A stretch of DNA of 64,000 bases from Histomonas meleagridis (GCA_020186115.1 WSYJ01000119.1:19444-83443); one strand, 5' to 3'; positions 31,537-41,097 are shown, counted from the first letter of the stretch. Notes: generated by a model not told the origin, from the sequence alone. Translations and numbers: made by a program.

Positions 31537-33141
31537 TTACTCACTATTTTCGACTTCCTGATAAGCTTCATTTATATAATCATTTAATTCTTTTGTATCA
31601 TCATCATGCTTCACATATTCTTTTTGATTATTTATGTCAAATTGTTCATTGTTCGATGTTAAAGTGTTTAATGGAGTTTCATCTTCATTAACTTTTTCAT
31701 TGTTCTGTACACAAGAATATGAAAAAATTCCATTTTCATCAACTTCAAATGTAAATGAAATTTTTCTTTTTTCATTTTTTAAATAAGGAATTCCTTTAAT
31801 ATGAAGTTCTTTAATAACATTATCATCTTCAAAAATTTGTGCTAAAATTTCTTTATTATCTTGTGCTAAATAAACGATTGTGTTTTTAAATGGAAATTGT
31901 GTTTTATATGGAATAATAGTCTTCTTAGAATCAACATAAATACTGAAAGGATGTGTAACAATGTCATTAATTATTATTTGTTCTTTAATGCCTTTTTTTC
32001 TGGAGTCAGATATCATCTTTGCTATAATTGCTGCTCCTTCAACAACATTACATCCTAACAAAACATTCTGGAACATCTTTTTTAACTTTTCACGAATATA
32101 TGGAATCTTAGTTGAATTGCCTACAAGAATAATTCGACTAATATCTTTCGGTTGCATTTTTACATCGTCAAGAACTTTATGACATTTTCTTATTGTTGCT
32201 TCGAAAATTTCTTCGTTCATTTGATTAAATTCTTCCCTTCTCAATTGAAATATTTGATTATTTAATTGAATATCGGCTTGTGAACAATCAATTGTAGTGT
32301 TTTCATAATGCGATAAATTATTTTTAGCTTTTTCACAAATCATTCGAATTCGATTCAGTAAAATTACATTTTTATGGATATCAATTTTACATTCATCATA
32401 TATTTTCTGTGAAATATATTTAATTATATTATTATCAATGCTTTCTCCGCCTAAATCAGATATACCATCAGTGGCTAAAACAGTGTATTTGTTGCTTTCG
32501 ATTTTGATTATTGAGACATCAAATTTACTGCCACCAAAATCATATACTAAAACATTCTCTGATCTTATCTTATTATTAAAGCCATAGCGTATGGCTGCTG
32601 ATGTTGGACCATTAATGGCACGTAAAACTTTAAGACCTGCAAGTTGACATGATTTAATTAATGCTTGTCGTTGTGAATTATGAAAGCATGCTGGTACAGT
32701 GATAACAGCTTCTGTAATTGTGGAATTAAGTTCTTTCTCGAGCTCCAATTTAAGTCCTTTTATGATTTTGGATGAGATTTGCTCAGGTGATAATAATTTT
32801 TTTTCTGTACCAAATTCAACCTCAATCTGTGGGGTACCTTCCCTTGATTCAATAACTTTGAATGGCCATTTAGATATATCTTCATGTAATTTAAGATCGC
32901 TGTATTTTATTCCAAGCAAACGCTTTACATCAAAAATGGTGTTACTAGCAGTACTTTCCGCTTGATTTTTTGCTTCTGAACCTGTGAGTTCAGAATCACT
33001 AAATAAAATATAAGATGGAATTGTTTTACTGCTGAATGGATTTTGGTTTATTTCATTATGTTCACTGTTTTTAATAGCAATAGAAGAACATGTTGTACCA
33101 AAGTCAAGACCAACAATTAAATTTGAATTATTTGTTTTCAT
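31537..33141 (-). CDS. Divergent Hsp70-like protein (ATPase + substrate domain)
   Basis: ATG 33141 (MKTNNSNLIVGLDFGTTCSS) is chosen because the Hsp70 phosphate-1 motif follows directly; a start 59 codons upstream would run into the transposon. The 534 residues cover the nucleotide-binding domain and a shortened substrate-binding domain. Phosphate-1 GLDFGTTCSS is normal. Phosphate-2, usually DLGGGTFD, is DFGGSKFD, and the adenosine motif is LVGNSTKIP instead of VGGSTRIP. The usual DLLLLDVTPLSLG linker region is diverged (QIIINDIVTHPFSIYVD). The frame ends in TAA, but lid-like sequence continues in frame. Altered phosphate-2 residues suggest a weak ATPase or an atypical Hsp70. A transposon TIR lies 109 bp upstream of the start. 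Confidence 0.8.
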   Translation of the reverse strand: MKTNNSNLIVGLDFGTTCSSIAIKNSEHNEINQNPFSSKTIPSYILFSDSELTGSEAKNQAESTASNTIFDVKRLLGIKYSDLKLHEDISKWPFKVIESREGTPQIEVEFGTEKKLLSPEQISSKIIKGLKLELEKELNSTITEAVITVPACFHNSQRQALIKSCQLAGLKVLRAINGPTSAAIRYGFNNKIRSENVLVYDFGGSKFDVSIIKIESNKYTVLATDGISDLGGESIDNNIIKYISQKIYDECKIDIHKNVILLNRIRMICEKAKNNLSHYENTTIDCSQADIQLNNQIFQLRREEFNQMNEEIFEATIRKCHKVLDDVKMQPKDISRIILVGNSTKIPYIREKLKKMFQNVLLGCNVVEGAAIIAKMISDSRKKGIKEQIIINDIVTHPFSIYVDSKKTIIPYKTQFPFKNTIVYLAQDNKEILAQIFEDDNVIKELHIKGIPYLKNEKRKISFTFEVDENGIFSYSCVQNNEKVNEDETPLNTLTSNNEQFDINNQKEYVKHDDDTKELNDYINEAYQEVENSE

Positions 33142-33250
33142 TTTTGTTGTATGAATTGTGATGTGAAAAGTGATATCACACTTTACGATAGAATTTTGAA
33201 TAACCGATACATAAATTTCAGGATTTGCAACGCCAATTGGCGTATATATA

Positions 33251-34504
33251 TAGTGGAAGACATTGCTGTTGAACCTCACAAAATCACTGTTTGTATGAAA
33301 CAAATTAATAAACGGCATTTGTCAAATGAAAAGTTTTTTAAAATCTATTCTCATTGCGCAAAGATACGCATACATCAGACACGTTTACATTACGCTGGGT
33401 GGGAATATAAACCTGAGTCAAAAAGTTTTAGATATTTCCAAAAATACAATATATAATTCATTATCAAATCTAATGCCAACGCAAAGAATTTATGAGAAAA
33501 AAATCAAAGATGTTCATTCGGTGTACATTCACTGCAGAACAATTGAAGATCCTCATATATCTGGTGAAAAATTAGCTCATGAATTATATGAATTTTTTGG
33601 ATTGAAAATTTCAGGTAGAACTGTGAATAGACATAGAAGGAGAAATGGTTTAATATACAGATTACCAATTCGATCTGTATATATCACACCAGCTGCAGCT
33701 CAGAAAAGATATGAATTTACAAAATTTCATATTGAAAATAGTACAAATTTTTTAAAAACTGTGTTTACTGATGAATCGTGGTTTATTTTAAGACAAAATA
33801 AACGCTGGGTTTGGGTTGTCAAAACTCAGATAACCAATGAAGTTTTATCGAATCAAAAATCGCATTCACCAAAAATTATGATATGGGGTGGCATTGGATA
33901 TCAATCTAAAACGGACTTGGTAATCATTGAAGGAACATTGAACTCAGAGAATTATATTGAACAAATAATTTTCGGTTCTAATTTAATTGAAGAAGCAGAT
34001 AAAAAGTACGGGATCAGCGAATGGACACTCATGCAGGACCATGCTCGTCCTCATATCTCCAAAGAAACAATGCGCGTTTTAAATGAATTGGAAATAAATA
34101 TTTTGATAGATTGGCCTCCATATAGCTCAGACTTGAACATTATTGAAGTAGTCTCGGCAATTATGGAAACCAGAGTAGAAGCACTTCAGCCCAAAACCAT
34201 TGATGATTTGATAAAAATTGTAAAGGATGTTTGGGAAGCCCTCCAATGACAGACGATAAACGGACTTGTCATGAGTATTCCAAAAAGGCTGAGAATTGTA
34301 AATGCCACCACAGATCGAACGATTTTTAGACTTTATGGAGATCCAGAATAACTTTTTCGATGATTTTCAATAAAACCATTTTGATTTGAATGAGACATAT
34401 CTTTTGAACTTTCGAAAAAAATGTAAAGTTGTGAAAATATATGTAAACATTTTGAAAAATAGCTGTTTAAAAAAATAAGAGTTCAACCGACGTGTCTCCC
34501 ACTA
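33251..34504 (+). mobile_element. Tc1-like transposon, about 1.25 kb
   Basis: Imperfect inverted terminal repeats are visible: TAGTGGAAGACATTGCTG from 33251 inward and, on the other strand, TAGTGGGAGACACGTCGG from 34504 inward, both followed by GTTGAAC. Over 24 bp I count five mismatches. TA dinucleotides flank both ends (33249-33250 and 34505-34506), as expected for Tc1/mariner TA target duplication. The element carries one transposase frame with a single premature stop. The exact first base of the element is uncertain because of the local TATATA sequence. Confidence 0.75.
33326..34351 (+). pseudogene. Tc1/mariner-superfamily transposase, one premature stop
   Basis: From ATG 33326 the frame runs 307 codons to TGA at 34247-34249, then continues in phase for 33 more codons to TAA at 34349-34351. 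That tail (QTINGLVMSIPKRL) matches the usual C-terminus of Tc1 transposases, so the TGA is a nonsense mutation in a roughly 341-residue protein. Order: an N-terminal helix-turn-helix region, then the DDE catalytic core with VFTDESWF (first Asp), MQDHARPH (second Asp) and WPPYSSDLNIIE (Glu), 35 residues apart by my count. The usual NPIE is NIIE here. The catalytic triad is intact, and loss of the last 33 residues may or may not inactivate it. Confidence 0.82.
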
Positions 34505-35140
34505 TAATTATACTTTGCTTTTTAACTAAAAATTGTTTTCATTGAATTCAATGAGTTTCTCATTCGTAATAATTTCTTTTGAAAAGATCCTTTATTCTGA
34601 TAAGTTTGGCGGAGGAGGAACTGTTATTTTTAGAGTACTCATGATTTAAATTATTCGACAAATTTATTATGCAATTTACATATATACCCTAATTCCTTTG
34701 GATGAACACTTTAACCTCAAAATATTTGTTGAATAACATTTGTCAGATTAGCCAATGAACAAAATTTTGTTTATAAAAATTTTTATAGATCCGATCTTGC
34801 CTAAAAATTTATATTAAAACTCAATATCCGAAGTTGTCCATACTCTTTGATTTTCAACGAAAAACTATTGAAGAATTTAGAGTTGAAGTATTTCTCAAAT
34901 TGATAATAATGCCGTTTATAATTTAAAATTTGAATTGTAACAATTAATGAAATACATAATCGAAAAGCACAACATCGGATTATTATTGATATCAAATTCT
35001 TAAATAATAATGAATCTGAGAATAATCACCTATTTCATTTGTTTGAATCGATGTGTTGATGTTTTCTCATTTATTTTAATTCCTCATTGCTTAAAAGTAT
35101 TTGAACTATATTATTATGATTTAAATAATTCCCTTATATA
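34505..35140. other. Inter-transposon region with decayed ankyrin unit
   Basis: Mostly featureless AT-rich DNA. From about 35060 to 35130 it matches the ankyrin cassette consensus on the minus strand (AATTCCTCATTGCTTAAAAG, then ATTTAAATAATTCCC), so it is the far end of array C, cut off by the mariner insertion at 35141. Confidence 0.5.
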
Positions 35141-35237
35141 GGATGTCCGGTCGAAATGCTAGCATCTCTATATATAGACAATGAATTTAATTAATATCAT
35201 TATATTATAATGATATTAATAGAGCACTTCGCATACA

Positions 35238-35243
<6 letters not shown>

Positions 35244-35271
<28 letters not shown>
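35244..35271. repeat. (AT)n microsatellite inside mariner
   Basis: About 14 uninterrupted TA dinucleotides between the left inverted repeat and the transposase start. Confidence 0.9.
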
Positions 35272-35372
35272 TACAATATTTATTAAATATTTCAGACAAT
35301 TTGGGAAATTTTGGATTTTCTGTCAAAAAAAATTGAGGATTTTATTTTTGTCACATTTCAAACACACAAAAA

Positions 35373-36380
35373 ATGATTGACCAAAATAGTGTCGCAAGAT
35401 ATCTCAGCCTAAAAGGATGGACAGCTGTTAAAATATATAATGATATGAAAGAGACTTTAGGTGCTTCCTGTAAATCATAACAAAGTATTACTAGAGCAAT
35501 TAGATTAGGAACAATCGGAACAAATAGTAATGAGTCTAAAGAATCAAATAATTTCACTGAACCATCAAACACTGATGAAAAAATTTTTAAGGGGCTTGAT
35601 GAATTCCCTTTTTTTTCAGTTAGGCAAATAGCCCATAAAACAAATATCCCAAGGTCAACTGTTTACGATTATATAATCAAAATTGGGTTCGTTTGCAGAC
35701 ACCTTCATTGGATACCCAATTCTCTTAAACCAGAGCAAAAAAAAGTGCGGGTTCGATTATGTATCAAACTATTAAGTGTCATTAGAACTGCAAAAAAAGA
35801 TTCCTGGAGGCATTTTGTTACAGGAGATGAATAATGGTGCTATTTAAACTATGATTATCAGGAAAGATGGGTACAAATAGGTAATAATTCATAAGAAATT
35901 GTATCAAAAAAAATTTCCTCTCAAAAATCCATGTTGTCAATATATTTCAATCCAAATGGTTTTGCCATCGTTGACTGTCTTCCTAAAAATCAAAAGTTTA
36001 ATGTACACTACTACGTGAATAATATTTTATCTAAACTTGTTCAAAGATTCAATGATGGTTCTGATAAAAATTTAATTTTGCACGTTGACAATGCAAAACC
36101 GCATACTGCTCGCATCACCACAAATTTTATTGACTCGAACCAGATGAAAAGAGCTCCACATCCCCCATATTCACCTGACGTAGCACCATCAGATTTTTAT
36201 CTTTTGGGTAATGTCAAAGAAAAGCTCAAGGGTTATTTATTTGAAACCCCTGAACAGTTAAGACATCAGGTTCATCGAATTTTGAATGACATTTCAAAAG
36301 ATGAATTGAACCGAGCTTTTCTAAACTGGGAAGAGAGATTACAAAGAGTTATTGATACCAAAGGTGAATACATTCACTAA
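35373..36380 (+). pseudogene. Mariner DD34D transposase with three TAA stops
   Basis: One continuous phase of 336 codons from ATG 35373 to TAA 36380, interrupted only by TAA at 35478-35480, 35832-35834 and 35892-35894; there are no frameshifts. Mariner features are complete: RSTVYDYIIKIGF (helix-turn-helix/linker area), VTGDE (first Asp), LHVDNAKPHTA (second Asp) and PPYSPDVAPSDFYLLG (third Asp), with exactly 34 residues between the last two, which defines DD34D mariners such as Trichomonas Tvmar1. The second stop sits where mariners have Ser in GDESW. Intact phase and only three point stops indicate fairly recent inactivation. Confidence 0.9.
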
Positions 36381-36454
36381 AGAAAAAAATAATATTTTTT
36401 GTTTTTATTTATTTTCTTTCTATTTTGAGATGCTAATACTTCTACCGGACATCC

Positions 36455-37135
36455 TATATTATTTTGAAATATAAAATTATTAAAATAAACATTAAATAAA
36501 ACAAATAAATATATTTAGCATTAATATCAATTCCTTCTTGTTCAAGAAGTAATTGAACTATTTCTGTATAACCTTCATCAGATGCATATATAAGTGCTGT
36601 TTCAAATAATTTAAATAATTTCCAAATATTATTTTGAAATATAAAATTATTGAAATAAATTTCAAATAAAACAAATGTATATTTTTAGCATTAATATCAA
36701 TTCCTTTTTGATCAAGAAGTAATTTAACTATTTCTGTGTAACCATTTTTAGTTGCTAACATAAGTGCTGTATATAATAATTTAAATAATTTCCAAATATT
36801 ATTTTGAAATATAAAATTATTTAAATAAATTATAAATAAAACAAATAAATATCTTTAGCATTAATATCAATTACTTCTTGTTCAAGAAGCAATTTAACTA
36901 TTTCTGTATGACCATTTTCAGATGCTTTCATAAGTGCTGTTTTAAATAATTTAAATAATTTCCAAATATTATTTTGAAATAAGAAATTATTAAAATAAAC
37001 ATTAAATAAAACAAATAAATATATTTAGCATTAATATCAATTCCTTCTTGTTCAAGAAGTAATTGAACTATTTCTGTATAACCTTCATCAGATGCATATA
37101 TAAGTGCTGTTTCAAATAATTTAAATAATTTCCAA
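36455..37135 (-). repeat. Ankyrin cassette array, locus C (4 units, 170-bp period)
   Basis: On the minus strand, the conserved GCATTAATATCAATT block recurs with its first bases at 36518, 36688, 36858, 37028 and 37198: an exact 170-bp period. The first four belong to cassettes, the fifth to the end of the main frame. Each period is 90 bp of ankyrin code (TALM...DINAKD, 30 codons) plus an 80-bp spacer. The copies are highly similar, including the spacers, so they arose by recent tandem duplication. A fifth, decayed cassette lies beyond the mariner at about 35060-35130. Confidence 0.88.
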
Positions 37136-38380
37136 ATATTATTTTGAAATATAAAATTATTAAAATAAATTTCAAGTAAAACAAATAAATATTTTTAGCA
37201 TTAATATCAATTCCTTTTTGCTCTAAAATATATTTGACAAGTTCAATATTTCCAGAATTTGAAGAATATGATAAAATATTTTTTCGGATTTTATAATTTA
37301 GAAGAAAATATTCGAATAAAAACAAGTTACAGATCTTTGCTGATTCATTTATAATATCATCATCAATTTTCAATCCATTTTCAAGTAAGAATAAAAAGAT
37401 TTCATAGTTATGATATAAAATACAAAACTTTCCTAATTCTTCTAAATTATCAATTACCCTTATTTTGTATTCATATAAATATTTGAAGATATCTTTTTGA
37501 TGAAATTGTATTGCTGTTTCATATGCACCTTTAAATGATGCATGATTTTGTTCACATAAATGAATGATTTCTGCATTTCCACTTGCAATTGCATATTTAC
37601 CTGTATAATAAACATCTGCACCATTCATAAGTAAATATTTGAAACATTTAATTGAACCAAAAAATGCTGCATAATCTATTAATGAAATATTCCATTGATT
37701 AATAAATGAACATCTTTCATACATTGATTGCTCAATATATTGATTAAAATCAAAATTCGTTTGTGATGAAATTTTTTGAAGTTTTTCAACATCATCATTC
37801 CGTATTATTTTTGCGATTCCAAATTTATTATTTCCTTCTTTTATGAAACGTTTATGAAGTTCCCAATCATTCTTTGATAGTTTATCATAATTTTCTTGGA
37901 TTTGCCCAAAATAATTATCTTTTTCTAATTCATTAATTTCTTCTTCAGACATATAGTGTATAAAATATGGAATATCTATATCTTTGGCAATTTTTGGTTC
38001 AATGTATTTATTTTCAATCAAATACTCAAGAATATATATGTTTCTTGATCTAATTTGTGCTCAAGCAAAAGGAAACTTGTAAACGCTCCTAAAATTTTGG
38101 GTTTGTTGTTATTCTCTTCATATTGTTCAATTTTTTTTATAAAATCAAAATAAATTTCATAATGATTTATTCGCATACTAAAAAGTATATATATCATTTG
38201 ACTAACATAAAGGTTGAATGAGTAAAAATGGTTTCCATCAAATTGAGTGATTAACGAATTAAAGGATTGAATAATATTTTCTTCATTCAAATTGAAAATT
38301 ATTTGTTTAACAAATACAAGGAATTCCAATTTGTTGTGAATTATTTGTTTCGTTTTTGTTTCTTTCCTTTGATTGCTCAT
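37136..38380 (-). pseudogene. DUF3447/ankyrin protein, locus C, frameshifted
   Basis: ATG 38380 (MSNQRKETKTKQIIHNKLEF) opens the first frame, which runs to about 38022; the second frame continues to the DINAKN turn at about 37195. By comparison with the intact copy the break lies at ATATATATTCTTGAG (about 38030-38045): two extra bases in an AT-dinucleotide run shift the frame. Otherwise the core is complete (WELHKRFI, IAKIIRNDDVEKLQ, SLIDYAAFFGSIKCFKYLL, AEIIHLCEQNH). The frame then reads through the first spacer into the next cassette out of phase and stops at 37068. Only 21 bp separate its start from the NET-domain gene on the other strand. Confidence 0.72.
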
Positions 38381-38401
38381 TTTGGATTTTTTTGTTTTGG
38401 T

Positions 38402-39139
38402 ATGTCGGCTTACAATCACTCCAAATTTCCAACAAGATTCAATGTTGATACAATTTTTTCAATTTGTGTAACGGTCTCAGGACGTGAAGTGATTTTTTGT
38501 GAACCTTTGTTTAGTTTGGGTAACAGCTTCATGAAGCTATCAGAAAAAAATGGTGCAATTTCAACAATGGAAGAATTAAAGAATCACCCTTTAATGCAAG
38601 GTTTAACAGAAGCAATTAATATGTCTATTAGCGATCTGAAAAATGATCAATTTGAATCATTAGAATCATGGGAAAATTCAATTTTTTCAATAATTAAAGG
38701 CTACTGCGAGCAAATTCCAGAAATAGAAAATGATTTTCAAAAAATATTTAAAAAAGCAAAAGCAAAATTCCTTTTCAATTGTTCGCCAGTAGAATGGTTT
38801 CAACAAGTTCTCAAGTATCGTGAGAAGTCATGCCGTTCTATGTTGAAGTGTCCAGAAAAATATTCTTCATATACACGAAATCTTTCCCAAAAAGTTCCAA
38901 AGGATATACAGCCAAATAATTTCATAAGTATTGATGATCTTCATTGGCTCTCTGGTGTTTCCAATGAAATTAAAGATGACAGTTACCATGAAAAAATTCT
39001 CCAATTAATATCAAAGCACGAAAAAAAACAAAACATTAGTGGTACTGAGATTGTTGTAGATCTCACAACACTAAAAAGATCAACAGTTGAGGAATTAATT
39101 AAGTTTACGAAAGAATATTTGAATACGAATAATCAATAA
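38402..39139 (+). CDS. NET (extra-terminal) domain protein, 245 aa
   Basis: ATG 38402 (MSAYNHSKFPTRFNVDTIF) is preferred to a TTG 45 codons upstream, which would overlap the divergent DUF3447 gene. The C-terminus (about 190-240) matches the NET domain of BET proteins: DDLHWLSGVS, then KILQLISKHEKKQ, then EIVVDLTTLKRSTVEELIKF, corresponding to the BET E-I-E-I-D-F-x-T-L-K-P-S-T-L-R-E-L motif. The N-terminal 150 residues are helical and do not show the bromodomain Asn/Tyr signature, so it may be a NET-only chromatin adaptor. NET domains bind short basic/hydrophobic peptides of chromatin regulators and integrases. The divergent neighbour starts 21 bp away. Confidence 0.7.
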   Translation: MSAYNHSKFPTRFNVDTIFSICVTVSGREVIFCEPLFSLGNSFMKLSEKNGAISTMEELKNHPLMQGLTEAINMSISDLKNDQFESLESWENSIFSIIKGYCEQIPEIENDFQKIFKKAKAKFLFNCSPVEWFQQVLKYREKSCRSMLKCPEKYSSYTRNLSQKVPKDIQPNNFISIDDLHWLSGVSNEIKDDSYHEKILQLISKHEKKQNISGTEIVVDLTTLKRSTVEELIKFTKEYLNTNNQ

Positions 39140-39201
39140 TTATTCGATTTTGTTTCTAAAAATCATTTTGTAAGTATTGCAAAATACAATATTAAATGTA
39201 A

Positions 39202-39861
39202 CTAGTTGTCATTTCTCATTTTGCGAAGAAGTCTTTCAGGTATCTTTTTACCTGGTTTTCTTGCAGCAGAAATTTCTGTGCTTTGCTGTTGTGGTTGGTA
39301 GTTATGTGTTATTCTTTGGTGTGACATTGTACTTGTTCCAAATATATCTTCGATTGTCACATCATTTCGATTGATTGTTTCGAGACTTTTGGATTTATGA
39401 GCTGGGGTAGTTTGGATCTTTTGTGGCTCGTTCTTTGTTTCTTCAGGCGTTTCAGATTTTGGCTTCGGTTGAAAGTTTCTTTGTGAATTAATCGGAGATG
39501 GAGGTGGACCATCTGCTGCCCACTTTCTTTGTACATACTTCTGTCTGATAAAGTTTGTCATTTGGAAACTATTTGCTGGATCAGGTCTCTTGAAGTCATC
39601 AGGAAGTTTTGCTTCCCAATATTCATTTCCAATCTTATTTCCAACAGAAGCCATAAAATTAATTTGATCAGTAGTCCATGTGTCCAAAGTACAAGAACGT
39701 ACGAATGAAATGTGCGTACCAAGAGAACGATGGATTCCACTGCAATCAATACAAATAAAAATACCTAAATTTGAACTAGCCCATGTTGGAATCTTCTTTT
39801 TGCAGTCTGCACAATATTCATTTTCAGGCCTTTTAAGAAGGGAAGCGATGGTCTGAGTCAT
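39202..39861 (-). CDS. ArfGAP-domain protein, 219 aa
   Basis: The N-terminal 115 residues are an ArfGAP domain with the CX2CX16CX2C zinc finger: CADC (17-20) and CIDC (37-40). The catalytic arginine is in [16 protein letters not shown]. The motif [19 protein letters not shown] ends the domain, as in SMAP/Age2-type GAPs. The C-terminal half is Pro/Ser/Gln-rich and ends basic ([18 protein letters not shown]). It stimulates GTP hydrolysis on Arf during coat vesicle formation. It converges on the NET gene with a 62-bp gap. Confidence 0.95.
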   Translation of the reverse strand: MTQTIASLLKRPENEYCADCKKKIPTWASSNLGIFICIDCSGIHRSLGTHISFVRSCTLDTWTTDQINFMASVGNKIGNEYWEAKLPDDFKRPDPANSFQMTNFIRQKYVQRKWAADGPPPSPINSQRNFQPKPKSETPEETKNEPQKIQTTPAHKSKSLETINRNDVTIEDIFGTSTMSHQRITHNYQPQQQSTEISAARKPGKKIPERLLRKMRNDN

Positions 39862-40080
39862 AGTGATAAACGGTCGACATATCGTTTTACATAAAATTCA
39901 GAGCATTACAGTTATGGTATCGGTTTTTTATGATTTTTTCATCAAATACATTAATATGCAATTCAATATCATTTTAACATATTATTTATTATGGATTTAA
40001 ATCAATTAATTCAATAAATAATAAAATAAATGTTTAAGAAGAAAAAATTGGAAAAAAAACAATTAATTGTTTATCTTCAA

Positions 40081-41097
40081 CTAATTTGATGCTTTTTGTT
40101 TTTTATGACATTCTAAACAGCACGGACCTTTCTTGAAGAAAACTAATCTTGAGTTAGATCCAGATAAATCTTTGTTGCAAAATTGGCATTTTATGCATTT
40201 TTTATGCCAAGTTTCTTTGCATAATTTCCTTCCTTCATCTTGTACGATTCCACCGCATCCAGGGCACCTAAGTTCTGCTGCACATGCATTACACTTTAGT
40301 ATACCGTTTATTAGAACACAATTGTTTTGTGATATTGGTTGACTACAAACTGAACAAATAAAATGTTCTCGATGGAACCAAACACTTTCAATTACATTTG
40401 CATATTCGAAAATTGGTTCATTACATACACCACATATTTTTGTCAGACCATTTTTGTAACAAGTACCACATAATATCTTTCCTTTATATATATTAAATTT
40501 CCCATCAGTTAAGTTATTTGGGCAAAATTGGCACATATAACATCCATGTGAATGAACAAAATATTTCTTACCATGGTAAAATATTTCTTTATAATTTCCA
40601 GATGGATTAATCGGCTTGGAACAAGTAATACATTTAGGGAAATGTTGAGAAATTTCTTCATAACAATGATTACAAAAAGGACTTTGATATATTGTAAAAA
40701 ATTTTGTTTCTATGTTATTTTCACCACATTTTGTACATATAAAACATTTTCTATGAAAAGATTTTCCTATTGCTTCAACCTTCTTACTAGGTGAGATTAA
40801 TTTCGTGCACTTTGTACACCTATCACAAAAGCATTTCTTAAAACACTTTTGGTGAAGAATTAAATCTCCTTTATGAACGCATCCTTCATCTGTAAATGGT
40901 TCATTGCATAAACTACAGTTGAAACATTCTGGATGCCAATCATACCCACCAAAATTAAGTATTGTTTTATCAACAGGATTGTTACAACTTGGACATATTC
41001 CTGAACCAATTTTAGGAATATGCCATAAATATCCGACTGGTTCGTATGCTTCAACTGAAACAATGTTTGCAAGAGGAAATAACTTCGTACTTGCCAT
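40081..41097 (-). CDS. Multi-LIM-domain protein (5 LIM domains), 338 aa
   Basis: ATG 41097 (MASTKLFPLANIV) is used. About five LIM zinc-finger domains follow in tandem, starting at CPSCNNPVDKTILNFGG, each with the C-x2-C...H-x2-C/C-x2-C spacing, e.g. DWHPECFNCSLCNEPF, SFHRKCFICTKCG, WFHREHFICSVCSQPI and TWHKKCIKCQFCNKDL. There is no other domain. This layout resembles PINCH, paxillin or FHL-type adaptors, which dock on actin or adhesion complexes. Zinc ligands appear complete. Partners are unknown. Confidence 0.93.
   Translation of the reverse strand: MASTKLFPLANIVSVEAYEPVGYLWHIPKIGSGICPSCNNPVDKTILNFGGYDWHPECFNCSLCNEPFTDEGCVHKGDLILHQKCFKKCFCDRCTKCTKLISPSKKVEAIGKSFHRKCFICTKCGENNIETKFFTIYQSPFCNHCYEEISQHFPKCITCSKPINPSGNYKEIFYHGKKYFVHSHGCYMCQFCPNNLTDGKFNIYKGKILCGTCYKNGLTKICGVCNEPIFEYANVIESVWFHREHFICSVCSQPISQNNCVLINGILKCNACAAELRCPGCGGIVQDEGRKLCKETWHKKCIKCQFCNKDLSGSNSRLVFFKKGPCCLECHKKQKASN

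Larger units (their letters stand above)
35141..36454 (+). mobile_element. DD34D mariner transposon, about 1.31 kb
   Basis: The inverted repeats are clear: GGATGTCCGGTCGAAATGCT from 35141 and GGATGTCCGGTAGAAGTATT read inward from 36454, both continuing TAGCATCTC. I count 25 of 30 bases identical. TA flanks both ends (35139-35140 and 36455-36456). The flanking sequences together form an ankyrin spacer, so the insertion site is precisely defined. It contains one transposase frame with three stops and an (AT)n microsatellite at 35244-35271. Confidence 0.88.

Noticed and set aside
33142-33318. N-terminal extension of Hsp70
   Set aside because: The extra 59 codons run into the transposon inverted repeat and do not resemble any Hsp70 leader.
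35373-36380. Reassigned TAA codon
   Set aside because: Three TAA in the mariner and one in Hsp70 might suggest readthrough, but intact genes (S2, S23, S26, CNOT11, TRRAP) all end with TAA.
36455-37200. CRISPR-like array
   Set aside because: The period is 170 bp, the repeats encode ankyrin motifs, and spacers are similar to each other.
36455-38380. Ankyrin spacers as ordinary GT-AG introns
   Set aside because: A GTTTTAT word often sits eight bases into the spacer and CAG lies just after it in many copies, but removal leaves the wrong phase, several spacers lack the GT or the AG, and the trichomonad motifs GTAYGT and ACTAACACACAG are absent.
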